DNA of 5,976 nucleotides from Burkholderiaceae bacterium (GTDB lineage Bacteria > Pseudomonadota > Gammaproteobacteria > Burkholderiales > Burkholderiaceae). The position numbers and the translations under genes are program-made. Below the pieces are notes generated by a model that worked only from the letters and a program-made list of their open reading frames with translations, searched no databases and was not told the origin of the DNA. Positions 1 to 5,976 of the stretch are shown here, one piece after another. The DNA is taken from positions 1 to 5,976 of the forward strand of contig CANBSM010000061.1 of the NCBI GenBank assembly GCA_947372155.1. The letters are read 5' to 3'. Every line of letters begins with the position of its first letter. Position 1 is the first letter of the stretch.

Positions 1-47
1 CATTGAGCAAAGCGCCAAGGCTTAAAACACCTATTTTTGGATAAATT
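1..47 (+). other. End of an upstream gene or spacer, not identifiable
   Basis: All three plus-strand frames close quickly here, with stops at 4-6, 23-25 and 42-44. Because a strong plus-strand terminator follows at 48-80, one of these stops is probably the end of an upstream plus-strand gene. The frame ending at 23-25 reads I-E-Q-S-A-K-A and looks the most protein-like, but seven residues are too few to name a gene. This is inference from position only. Confidence 0.3.
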
Positions 48-80
48 GCTCTCCCAGCCATTAGGCTAGGGGAGCTTTTT
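48..80 (+). terminator. Rho-independent terminator of the upstream transcript
   Basis: A 12-base arm at 48-59 pairs with 64-75 around an ATTA loop, with a single C/A mismatch and one G-T pair. The hairpin is followed directly by TTTTT at 76-80. This is a textbook intrinsic terminator. It insulates carA from the gene upstream, which implies that carAB has its own promoter between here and the carA start. Confidence 0.85.
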
Positions 81-129
81 ACCTTCCGGCCCCCATTTGG
101 CTGTGTATCCAAGGGTTTACGAGCAAAAA

Positions 130-138
130 TGTTATGAT
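130..138 (+). promoter_or_regulatory. Candidate extended -10 promoter for carAB
   Basis: The sequence TG-t-TATGAT matches the extended -10 form (TGnTATAAT) with one mismatch in the hexamer. No good -35 box is seen 16-18 bases upstream, which extended -10 promoters tolerate. It lies between the terminator at 48-80 and carA, where a promoter is needed. Transcription would begin near 144-146 and leave a leader of roughly 115 bases. No ArgR or PurR operator resembling the E. coli carAB sites was recognised. Confidence 0.4.
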
Positions 139-165
139 TGCTAGGTTCGAAACTTAATAAATACC

Positions 166-225
166 CTAGCGCTTAAAGACACTCACCACCCGCAAAAATT
201 ATCCCCGGGCTAGTCTTTTTTGGGG
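166..225 (+). promoter_or_regulatory. carA leader with mutually exclusive hairpins and a T-run (attenuator candidate)
   Basis: Several short pairings are visible. AAAGAC (175-180) pairs with GTCTTT (213-218), enclosing CCCG (189-192) with CGGG (206-209), and this leads into the T-run 216-221. CCCC (203-206) can instead pair with GGGG (222-225) across the T-run, and CTAGC (166-170) can pair with GCTAG (209-213). These pairings compete, which is the geometry of an attenuator or pause site. The stems are short, so chance is a real alternative. Confidence 0.25.
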
Positions 226-252
226 TTTTGAGCGTCGGATGGAGCAGGGACT

Positions 253-256
253 GGAG
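253..256 (+). promoter_or_regulatory. Ribosome binding site that favours the TTG at 262 for carA
   Basis: GGAG sits 5 bases before the TTG at 262, an acceptable spacing. It is 14 bases from the next in-frame TTG at 271, which is too far for efficient use. It abuts the out-of-frame ATG at 257, which has its own possible AGGGA at 246-250. The site is the main reason for choosing 262 as the start. Confidence 0.5.
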
Positions 257-261
257 ATGGT

Positions 262-1455
262 TTGTCACCCTTGCTTCCTTCTTTTCCCCCAGCCGTGTTG
301 GCCCTAGCCGACGGCACATTATTTCCCGGTTTTAGCATTGGCGCCCCTGGCGAAACTACTGGCGAAGTCGTATTCAATACCGCATTGACTGGATATCAAG
401 AGATCATTACTGATCCCAGCTACTCCCGCCAAATTGTTACCTTAACCTATCCACATATTGGTAATGTCGGTGTAAATGCTCAAGATGCAGAATCGGATCA
501 GATTCATGCAGCAGGCTTGGTAGTGAAGGATCTTCCAAAACGCGTATCTAATTTCCGGTCAGAGGGATCTCTAGACAGTTACCTTACTAAAGCTGGTGTT
601 TTAGGAATTGCTGGCATAGATACACGCAAACTCACCAGAATTCTGCGCGACAAGGGTGCTCAATCAGGCGCCATTGTTGCTGGCAATGTAGGTGATGGCT
701 ATGAAGCTTTAGGCGCGAAGGCCCTAGAACTTGCTAAGGCATTCCCTGGTATGTCTGGTTTAGATCTTGCTAAGGTCGTTACCACTCAGAATGCTTATGA
801 GTGGCGCGAGGCTGAATGGGATCTTCATGGACCAAACGGTAAGCCCGCATATAGAGCATTAGATACTGGTAAGCCAGTTAAAAAAGTAGTTGCTTATGAC
901 TTTGGCGTAAAGCGCAACATCTTGCGCATGCTGACTGAGCGTGGCTGTCAATTAACAGTTGTTCCAGCTCAAACTAGCGCAGCAGAAGTACTGGCCATGA
1001 ATCCGGACGGTGTGTTTTTCTCAAATGGCCCTGGTGATCCTGGTCCATGCGATTACGCAATTGCCGCTGCAAAAGAAATTATTGAAAAAGGTGTGCCAAC
1101 GTTTGGCATCTGTTTAGGTCATCAAATCATGGGTCTTGCAGCAGGCGCCAAGACATTAAAAATGAAATTTGGGCACCACGGTGCTAATCATCCTGTAAAA
1201 GACTTAGATACTGGCCGCGTTGCCATTACCTCTCAGAATCATGGATTTGCAGTTGATGCCAATACATTACCAAGCAACATTCGTGTAACCCATGTTTCTT
1301 TATTTGATGGATCTTTGCAAGGTTTGGCATGGAATGACAAGCCAGCACTGTGTTTCCAAGGGCATCCTGAAGCCTCACCAGGTCCTCATGATATTGCCTA
1401 TCTATTTGATCGTTTTGTGGAGCTAATGAATGCTGCCAAGAAGGAGGGCAAATAA
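262..1455 (+). CDS. carA: Carbamoyl-phosphate synthetase small (glutaminase) subunit
   Basis: CarA hydrolyses glutamine and passes the ammonia through a tunnel to CarB in the cytoplasm, the first step feeding pyrimidine and arginine synthesis. Counting from TTG 262 (397 residues; E. coli has 382), the N-terminal small-chain domain spans about 7-150 and the class I glutamine amidotransferase domain about 206-390. The amidotransferase domain carries SNGPGDP (254-260), the nucleophile C284 in GICLGHQ, the GHHGANHPV block (304-312), and the H368/E370 pair in GHPEAS. All catalytic residues are present. The start is uncertain: there is no in-frame ATG. TTG 262 has the ribosome site, but TTG 271 gives M-L-P-S-F-P-P, which matches the usual start of Burkholderia CarA as I recall it and would give 394 residues. 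The stop overlaps the carB start by one base. Confidence 0.97.
   Translation: MSPLLPSFPPAVLALADGTLFPGFSIGAPGETTGEVVFNTALTGYQEIITDPSYSRQIVTLTYPHIGNVGVNAQDAESDQIHAAGLVVKDLPKRVSNFRSEGSLDSYLTKAGVLGIAGIDTRKLTRILRDKGAQSGAIVAGNVGDGYEALGAKALELAKAFPGMSGLDLAKVVTTQNAYEWREAEWDLHGPNGKPAYRALDTGKPVKKVVAYDFGVKRNILRMLTERGCQLTVVPAQTSAAEVLAMNPDGVFFSNGPGDPGPCDYAIAAAKEIIEKGVPTFGICLGHQIMGLAAGAKTLKMKFGHHGANHPVKDLDTGRVAITSQNHGFAVDANTLPSNIRVTHVSLFDGSLQGLAWNDKPALCFQGHPEASPGPHDIAYLFDRFVELMNAAKKEGK
1441..1447 (+). promoter_or_regulatory. Strong ribosome binding site of carB inside carA
   Basis: AAGGAGG is a full anti-Shine-Dalgarno match lying within the last codons of carA, 7 bases before the carB ATG at 1455. It lets ribosomes initiate carB efficiently while the TAATG overlap also allows re-initiation, which helps keep the two subunits at equal amounts. 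Confidence 0.85.
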
Positions 1456-4400
1456 TGCCTAAGCGTAGCGACATTAAGAGCATCCTGATTATTGGTGCTG
1501 GTCCAATTGTGATTGGGCAGGCCTGTGAGTTTGACTATTCTGGAGCGCAAGCTTGTAAAGCTTTGCGTGACGAAGGCTATAAAGTTATTTTGGTCAACAG
1601 TAATCCTGCAACCATCATGACTGACCCAGAGATGGCTGATGTAACGTACATCGAGCCGATCACTTGGGAGGTAGTTGAACGCATTATTGCCGCTGAAAAG
1701 CCAGACGCTATTTTGCCAACCATGGGTGGCCAGACTGCACTGAACTGTGCATTAGATCTGCACCGTCATGGTGTTTTAGAGAAATACGGTTGCGAACTCA
1801 TTGGTGCCTCACCAGAGGCCATTGATAAAGCAGAAGATCGTCAGAAATTTAAAGAAGCCATGACCAAAATTGGCCTTGGCTCTGCGAAGTCTGGCATTGC
1901 GCACTCGATGGATGAGGCCCATGAAGTTCAGCAGCAAATTCAGAAGGAAACTGGCAGCTTAGGTTTCCCCGTAGTCATTCGCCCTTCATTCACCATGGGT
2001 GGATCAGGTGGCGGCATTGCTTATAACCGTGAAGAATTTGAAGAAATTTGTAAACGTGGTCTCGACCTATCTCCAACACGCGAGCTCTTGATTGAAGAGT
2101 CACTCTTGGGTTGGAAAGAATTTGAGATGGAAGTAGTGCGTGATCGCAATGACAACTGCATCATTGTTTGTTCAATTGAAAACTTAGATCCAATGGGAGT
2201 GCATACCGGTGACTCTATTACCGTAGCGCCTGCACAAACTTTGACGGATAAAGAGTATCAAATCATGCGTAATGCATCGATTGCCGTTCTGAGAGAAATT
2301 GGTGTTGATACCGGGGGCTCTAACGTTCAGTTCTCAATTAATCCAGTCGATGGTCGCATGATCGTGATTGAGATGAATCCGCGGGTATCCCGTTCTTCAG
2401 CTTTGGCTTCAAAGGCCACAGGTTTCCCTATCGCAAAGATTGCGGCTAAATTAGCTGTTGGTTACACCTTGGATGAGCTTAAGAATGACATCACTGGAGG
2501 TGCTACCCCTGCATCGTTTGAGCCTTCAATCGATTACGTCGTTACCAAGATTCCACGTTTCGCATTTGAAAAGTTCCCTCAAGCTGATTCCCGCTTAACG
2601 ACCCAGATGAAGTCGGTTGGCGAAGTCATGGCTATTGGACGTACTTTCCAAGAGTCTTTCCAAAAAGCACTTCGTGGTTTAGAAGTTGGTGTGGATGGTC
2701 TTGACGAGTTTTCTACAGACCTTGATGACATCATCAATGAAATCAATGAGCCAGGGCCAGATCGTATTTGGTATTTAGCAGACGCATTCCGCATGGGGAT
2801 GGGGCTTGATGAAATCTATTCTGAAACTAAAGTAGACCCTTGGTTCTTAGAGCAAATTGAAGAGTTAATTACTATTGAGACTGAACTTAAGCAGCGCAAG
2901 ATCGATAGTCTGACGGCCCCAGAGTTGCGTTTTGTAAAACAAAAAGGTTTCTCCGATCGCCGCTTGGCAAAATTATTAAAAGTCGATGCTGCATCCGTTC
3001 GTGCTGCACGCCATCGTTTAAAAGTTGTGCCCGTCTATAAACGTGTAGATACTTGCGCGGCTGAATTCTCGACAAATACCGCTTATTTGTATTCAACTTA
3101 TGAAGCTGAACATGGCGAGTGCGAATCACAGCCGACCAATAAAGAGAAGATTATGGTTTTGGGCGGCGGCCCCAATCGAATTGGTCAAGGTATTGAGTTT
3201 GACTATTGCTGTGTGCACGCTGCTTTAGCTATGCGTGATGATGGCTACGAAACTATTATGGTTAACTGTAATCCTGAAACTGTTTCCACTGATTACGACA
3301 CTTCTGATCGTCTGTACTTTGAGCCATTAACGCTTGAAGATGTATTAGAGATTGTCGCTATAGAGAAACCAAAGGGCGTTATCGTTCAATACGGTGGTCA
3401 AACCCCATTGAAATTAGCATTAGATCTTGAGCGCAATGGTGTTCCGATCATCGGGACTTCACCCGACATGATTGATGCTGCAGAAGACCGTGAACGTTTC
3501 CAAAAGCTATTGCAGGATCTTGGTTTGCGTCAGCCGCCTAATCGGACCGCGCGTACAGAAGAAGAGGCTCTCAAGCTTGCCGAAGAAATTGGCTACCCAT
3601 TAGTGGTTCGTCCATCATATGTCTTGGGTGGTCGTGCCATGGAAATTGTTCATGATGGCCGCGACCTAGAGCGCTATATGCGTGAGGCTGTGAAGGTATC
3701 CCATGATTCTCCCGTCCTTCTAGATCGATTCTTGAATGATGCCATCGAGTGTGATGTTGATTGCATTAGCGATGGTACAGCCGTATTTATCGGTGGCGTC
3801 ATGGAGCATATAGAGCAAGCCGGCGTTCACTCAGGAGACTCAGCCTGCTCATTGCCCCCATATTCTTTGTCTGATGCAACAGTAGCAGAAATCAAACGTC
3901 AAACTGCAGCAATGGCCAAAGGCCTCAATGTAGTTGGTTTAATGAACGTCCAGTTTGCGATTCAGAATGTTGATGGCAAGGATGTGATTTATGTTCTTGA
4001 AGTGAATCCACGTGCTTCACGAACGGTGCCGTTTGTGTCCAAAGCCACTGGATTGCAATTAGCTAAGATTGCTGCACGTTGCATGGTGGGACAAACTCTA
4101 GAACAGCAAGGCATCAAAGAGGAAGTAAAGCCTCCATATTTCTCGGTTAAAGAAGCTGTATTTCCATTTAATAAATTCCCAGGCATTGATCCAATCCTCG
4201 GGCCAGAAATGCGCTCTACCGGCGAAGTAATGGGTGTCGGCAAGACTTTTGGCGAGGCTTTATTTAAGTCACAGTTGGGTGCTGGCATCAAATTACCGAA
4301 GAGTGGAACGGTTCTTCTGACGGTCAAAGATAGTGACAAGCCAAAAGCAATTGAAGTGGCTAAGTTGTTACATCAACTGGGCTTCCCGATGGTTGCTACT

Positions 4401-4718
4401 AAAGGTACTGCAGCAGCTATTGAAGCGGCTGGCTTACCAGTTAAGGTGGTTAATAAAGTAAAGGATGGGCGCCCCCATATTGTGGATTTCATCAAGAATG
4501 GTGAGATTTCACTGGTATTTACTACTGTGGATGAGACCCGTACAGCTATCGCCGACTCTAGATCGATTCGAACAAGTGCGCAAGCTAATGGTGTCACGTA
4601 TTACACAACCATTAGTGCTGCACGAGCAGTGATGGATGGTTTATTGGCCTCTGAAAATGGCCGACTCGACTCACTCGAGGTTTATTCCTTGCAAAACTTA
4701 CATCGAGAGCTCATTTAA
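1455..4718 (+). CDS. carB: Carbamoyl-phosphate synthetase large subunit
   Basis: CarB makes carbamoyl phosphate from bicarbonate, CarA-derived ammonia and two ATP. The 1087 residues (E. coli 1073) show the standard order: carboxyphosphate ATP-grasp half (about 1-410), oligomerisation domain (about 411-563), carbamoyl-phosphate ATP-grasp half (about 564-943) and a C-terminal MGS-like allosteric domain (about 948-1087). Visible ATP-site residues are R129, R176, H250 and E306/N308/R310 in the first half, with R679, R719 and E849/N851/R853 in the second. The two halves are an ancient internal duplication, for example [12 protein letters not shown] (91-102) against [12 protein letters not shown] (647-658). 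Relative to E. coli there is about a 7-residue insertion near 161-170. In the allosteric domain K962, T982, T985 and K1001 match E. coli IMP/UMP-site residues K954, T974, T977 and K993. The frame is intact, with no sign of transfer. Confidence 0.99.
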   Translation: MPKRSDIKSILIIGAGPIVIGQACEFDYSGAQACKALRDEGYKVILVNSNPATIMTDPEMADVTYIEPITWEVVERIIAAEKPDAILPTMGGQTALNCALDLHRHGVLEKYGCELIGASPEAIDKAEDRQKFKEAMTKIGLGSAKSGIAHSMDEAHEVQQQIQKETGSLGFPVVIRPSFTMGGSGGGIAYNREEFEEICKRGLDLSPTRELLIEESLLGWKEFEMEVVRDRNDNCIIVCSIENLDPMGVHTGDSITVAPAQTLTDKEYQIMRNASIAVLREIGVDTGGSNVQFSINPVDGRMIVIEMNPRVSRSSALASKATGFPIAKIAAKLAVGYTLDELKNDITGGATPASFEPSIDYVVTKIPRFAFEKFPQADSRLTTQMKSVGEVMAIGRTFQESFQKALRGLEVGVDGLDEFSTDLDDIINEINEPGPDRIWYLADAFRMGMGLDEIYSETKVDPWFLEQIEELITIETELKQRKIDSLTAPELRFVKQKGFSDRRLAKLLKVDAASVRAARHRLKVVPVYKRVDTCAAEFSTNTAYLYSTYEAEHGECESQPTNKEKIMVLGGGPNRIGQGIEFDYCCVHAALAMRDDGYETIMVNCNPETVSTDYDTSDRLYFEPLTLEDVLEIVAIEKPKGVIVQYGGQTPLKLALDLERNGVPIIGTSPDMIDAAEDRERFQKLLQDLGLRQPPNRTARTEEEALKLAEEIGYPLVVRPSYVLGGRAMEIVHDGRDLERYMREAVKVSHDSPVLLDRFLNDAIECDVDCISDGTAVFIGGVMEHIEQAGVHSGDSACSLPPYSLSDATVAEIKRQTAAMAKGLNVVGLMNVQFAIQNVDGKDVIYVLEVNPRASRTVPFVSKATGLQLAKIAARCMVGQTLEQQGIKEEVKPPYFSVKEAVFPFNKFPGIDPILGPEMRSTGEVMGVGKTFGEALFKSQLGAGIKLPKSGTVLLTVKDSDKPKAIEVAKLLHQLGFPMVATKGTAAAIEAAGLPVKVVNKVKDGRPHIVDFIKNGEISLVFTTVDETRTAIADSRSIRTSAQANGVTYYTTISAARAVMDGLLASENGRLDSLEVYSLQNLHRELI

Positions 4719-4776
4719 TCTAAAATTAACTTTTACACGCGCTATTTTGCGCAAGAATTTAAGTTAGGTTAGTTTG
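4719..4776 (+). other. carB-greA spacer without a clear terminator
   Basis: This 58-base AT-rich gap holds only a 4-bp GCGC hairpin (4739-4742 with 4749-4752, loop TATTTT) that has no T-run after it, so it does not look like an intrinsic terminator. TTTACA at 4732-4737 resembles a -35 box, but no good -10 lies at the right distance. Read-through from carB into greA is the simplest reading. A weak internal promoter cannot be excluded. Confidence 0.4.
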
Positions 4777-5253
4777 ATGAGCACAATCCCGATCACCAAG
4801 CGCGGTGCAGAACTTCTCAAAGAGGAGCTGCACCGTCTTAAACATGTTGAACGTCCATCCGTTATTAATGCCATCTCCGAAGCTCGCGCTCAAGGCGATC
4901 TTTCTGAGAATGCTGAGTACGATGCCGCCAAAGAAAAACAAGGTTTCATTGAAGGCCGCATTCAAGAGTTAGAAGGCAAGTTATCAGCAGCTCAAATTAT
5001 TGACCCTGCTACTTTGGATGTTGCTGGACGCATTGTTTTTGGTGCGACTGTTGACCTAGAGGACCTAGAAGATGGCACTAAGCTTACCTACCAAATTGTT
5101 GGTGATGATGAGGCAGATATTGCCGTCAAAAAAATCTCCATCAGCTCACCGATTGCCCGCGCATTAATTGGCAAAGAAGAGGGCGATGTTGTGGCTGTTC
5201 AAGCTCCAGGTGGTAACCGCGAAGTTGAAATCCTGGCTGTGCGTTACATCTAA
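4777..5253 (+). CDS. greA: Transcription elongation factor GreA
   Basis: GreA enters the secondary channel of backtracked RNA polymerase and stimulates cleavage of the extruded RNA 3' end, restarting stalled complexes and improving fidelity. From ATG 4777 the protein is 158 residues, the same length as E. coli GreA. The N-terminal coiled coil spans about residues 8-75 and its tip carries GDLSENAEY (40-48) with the acidic pair D41 and E44 that coordinates the catalytic magnesium. The C-terminal FKBP-like domain (about 80-158) includes [22 protein letters not shown] and the PGG turn. A TTG directly before the ATG would add one residue, but the ATG fits the family start and a weak AGG at 4766-4768 sits 8 bases upstream. 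It follows carB by 58 bases and overlaps the next gene by one base. Confidence 0.98.
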   Translation: MSTIPITKRGAELLKEELHRLKHVERPSVINAISEARAQGDLSENAEYDAAKEKQGFIEGRIQELEGKLSAAQIIDPATLDVAGRIVFGATVDLEDLEDGTKLTYQIVGDDEADIAVKKISISSPIARALIGKEEGDVVAVQAPGGNREVEILAVRYI

Positions 5254-5726
5254 TGCATCGCATTCAAACCCAGAGAATTTTTAGCCTGATTTCAGGTCTC
5301 TGGGTAGGAAGCTTTTTAACCATTGGTTTTTTTGTTGTGCCCGTGTTATTTTCAACTCTTGGCGACAAACAGGTTGCTGGCATGGTTGCCGCAGTGCTTT
5401 TTAAAACAACTGCATATCTTGGAGTTGTATTCAGCGTCTTTTTAATGATTATGGCCAACTACCTAGTAAGACGGGGTAATAATCATTTCCGCATCACTCG
5501 CTGGATCTTATTGGGAATGCTAGCTTGTGTAGTTTGCGCAGCATTTATTATTATTCCCTGGATGAATTCCTTAAGAGATCAAGCGCTCTATTTAGGTTTA
5601 TCCGTTCGCGAGTCTACTAATGCCGCATTATTTGCGCGCCTCCATGGTGTTTCTAGCACTATCTTTATGATTCAAGCCTTGCTTGGCCTAGCATTAGTTT
5701 GGCGGGCAACAAAAAACGCCGACTAG
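5253..5726 (+). CDS. DUF4149-type four-helix inner-membrane protein of unknown function
   Basis: The 157-residue protein has four hydrophobic segments at roughly 9-34, 45-71, 82-103 and 132-150, with a basic loop (R73, R74, R80, R83) between helices 2 and 3 that probably faces the cytoplasm by the positive-inside rule. Both termini are then cytoplasmic. The pattern of a Pro in helix 1 (P30) and a conserved-looking R-L-H-G-V motif (129-133) entering helix 4 fits the DUF4149 (TMEM205-like) family. That assignment rests on pattern and on its usual place after greA in Burkholderiaceae. Its ATG overlaps the greA stop as TAATG and no Shine-Dalgarno sequence precedes it, so translation probably depends on greA. 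No function can be given. The stop lies in the loop of the terminator hairpin at 5714-5734. Confidence 0.85.
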   Translation: MHRIQTQRIFSLISGLWVGSFLTIGFFVVPVLFSTLGDKQVAGMVAAVLFKTTAYLGVVFSVFLMIMANYLVRRGNNHFRITRWILLGMLACVVCAAFIIIPWMNSLRDQALYLGLSVRESTNAALFARLHGVSSTIFMIQALLGLALVWRATKNAD

Positions 5727-5734
5727 CGGCGTTT
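5711..5734 (-). terminator. Terminator hairpin, strongest for the minus-strand gene
   Basis: AAACGCCG (5714-5721) pairs perfectly with CGGCGTTT (5727-5734) around the loop ACTAG. Read on the minus strand the GC-rich stem runs into six T (complement of 5711-5716), an ideal intrinsic terminator about 20 bases past the stop of the minus-strand gene. On the plus strand only TTTCTCC follows, so it should work less well for the greA transcript. Confidence 0.8.
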
Positions 5735-5741
5735 CTCCGTT

Positions 5742-5775
5742 TCACTTGTTTGAGTTAGGAACCAAGTGATTTTTT
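5742..5775 (+). terminator. Plus-strand terminator overlapping the end of the convergent gene
   Basis: TCACTTG (5742-5748) pairs with CAAGTGA (5763-5769) over a 14-base loop and is followed at once by six T (5770-5775). This suits termination of the carAB-greA-DUF4149 transcript. The T-run is the complement of the Lys codons near the C-terminus of the minus-strand protein, so the element is partly inside that coding region. The stem is only moderately stable. Confidence 0.6.
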
Positions 5776-5976
5776 CTTCGTACTGCTCATTCTGACTTTG
5801 CGTTTCTTAATTGGCGCTGGCGCAGCCACTGCTTTTCTATAGCCAGGTGATGACCAACCAATTTTTGATTCCGCTGCTTCTGAACGCAATACGCGCTTCT
5901 TAGGTGTTGCCGATTTTACTGCGGCAGCACGGGCAAAAGGCGCAGCATTTGATGCGGAGCGACGATCCGATCTTTC
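5755..5976 (-). CDS. C-terminal tail of a convergent gene, probably RNA-binding protein YhbY (partial)
   Basis: A minus-strand frame stays open from the window edge to a TAA at 5755-5757, giving 73 residues whose start lies beyond 5976. The tail has 20 Lys/Arg and 14 Ala but only 4 acidic residues, with basic clusters KKR, KKRK and KKK and one ordered-looking patch, S-K-I-G-W-S-S-P-G-Y-R-K-A (37-49). Such tails bind nucleic acid or ribosomes. The YhbY (CRS1-YhbY) core of about 97 residues is not visible, so the identification rests on the gene order greA, DUF4149, yhbY, rlmE, ftsH that I recall for Burkholderiaceae, where yhbY runs against greA. Another basic protein is possible. That it is coding is supported by the terminator just past its stop. 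Confidence 0.6.
   Translation of the reverse strand, partial: ERSDRRSASNAAPFARAAAVKSATPKKRVLRSEAAESKIGWSSPGYRKAVAAPAPIKKRKVRMSSTKKKSLGS

Noticed and set aside
146..151. TTCGAA palindrome near the predicted transcription start as an operator
   Set aside because: Six bases with little extension of symmetry; expected by chance and not similar to a known ArgR or PurR site.
66..307. Clustering of the usually rare CTAG tetramer (66, 141, 166, 210, 304)
   Set aside because: One copy is part of the terminator stem and another two are in the leader pairing already described. Spacing is irregular and flanks differ, so no operator or repeat array is supported.
1226..1483. Minus-strand open frame of 85 codons across the carA-carB junction
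   Set aside because: It lies opposite well-conserved CarA catalytic sequence, has no family likeness and no ribosome site, and reads as a shadow frame.
3989..4339. Minus-strand open frame of 116 codons inside carB
   Set aside because: It is fully antisense to conserved CarB sequence. The composition is typical of a shadow frame and no recognisable domain is seen.
1455..4718. Internal repeat between the two halves of carB
   Set aside because: This is the known ancient duplication of the synthetase domain, not a recent repeat.
4739..4752. GCGC hairpin in the carB-greA spacer as a terminator
   Set aside because: It has only four base pairs and no T-run after it.

Overview
The window reads as a stretch of core chromosome from a betaproteobacterium of the Burkholderiaceae. 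Moderate GC content and protein wording very close to that group suggest a Polynucleobacter-like freshwater organism. This is an inference from recalled family sequences and gene order, not from a search.

Layout: (1) Positions 1-80 hold the end of whatever lies upstream and a strong rho-independent terminator (48-80). (2) Positions 81-261 are a noncoding leader with a plausible extended -10 promoter (130-138), a T-run flanked by alternative hairpins, and a Shine-Dalgarno site in front of a TTG start. (3) carA (262-1455) and carB (1455-4718) encode the two subunits of glutamine-dependent carbamoyl-phosphate synthetase and overlap by one base (TAATG). (4) After a 58-base gap comes greA (4777-5253), the transcript-cleavage factor. 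It overlaps by one base, again as TAATG, with a gene for a four-helix membrane protein of the DUF4149 type (5253-5726). (5) A convergent minus-strand gene enters from the right edge. Only its last 73 residues (5755-5976) are present, and they form a basic, Ala/Lys/Arg-rich tail that, from gene order, is probably the C-terminal extension of the RNA-binding protein YhbY. Two terminator hairpins lie at the convergent junction, one suited to each strand.

How the genes work together: CarA releases ammonia from glutamine and CarB uses it with bicarbonate and two ATP to make carbamoyl phosphate for pyrimidine and arginine synthesis. GreA rescues backtracked RNA polymerase. It has no enzymatic link to CarAB, but the same-strand arrangement with a short gap and no clear terminator suggests at least partial co-transcription. 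The DUF4149 gene lacks its own ribosome site and is probably translated by coupling to greA.

I found no mobile element, CRISPR array, tRNA, rRNA or undescribed multi-gene system. The points worth a second look are regulatory: the carA start and leader, the two TAATG couplings, and the paired terminators.
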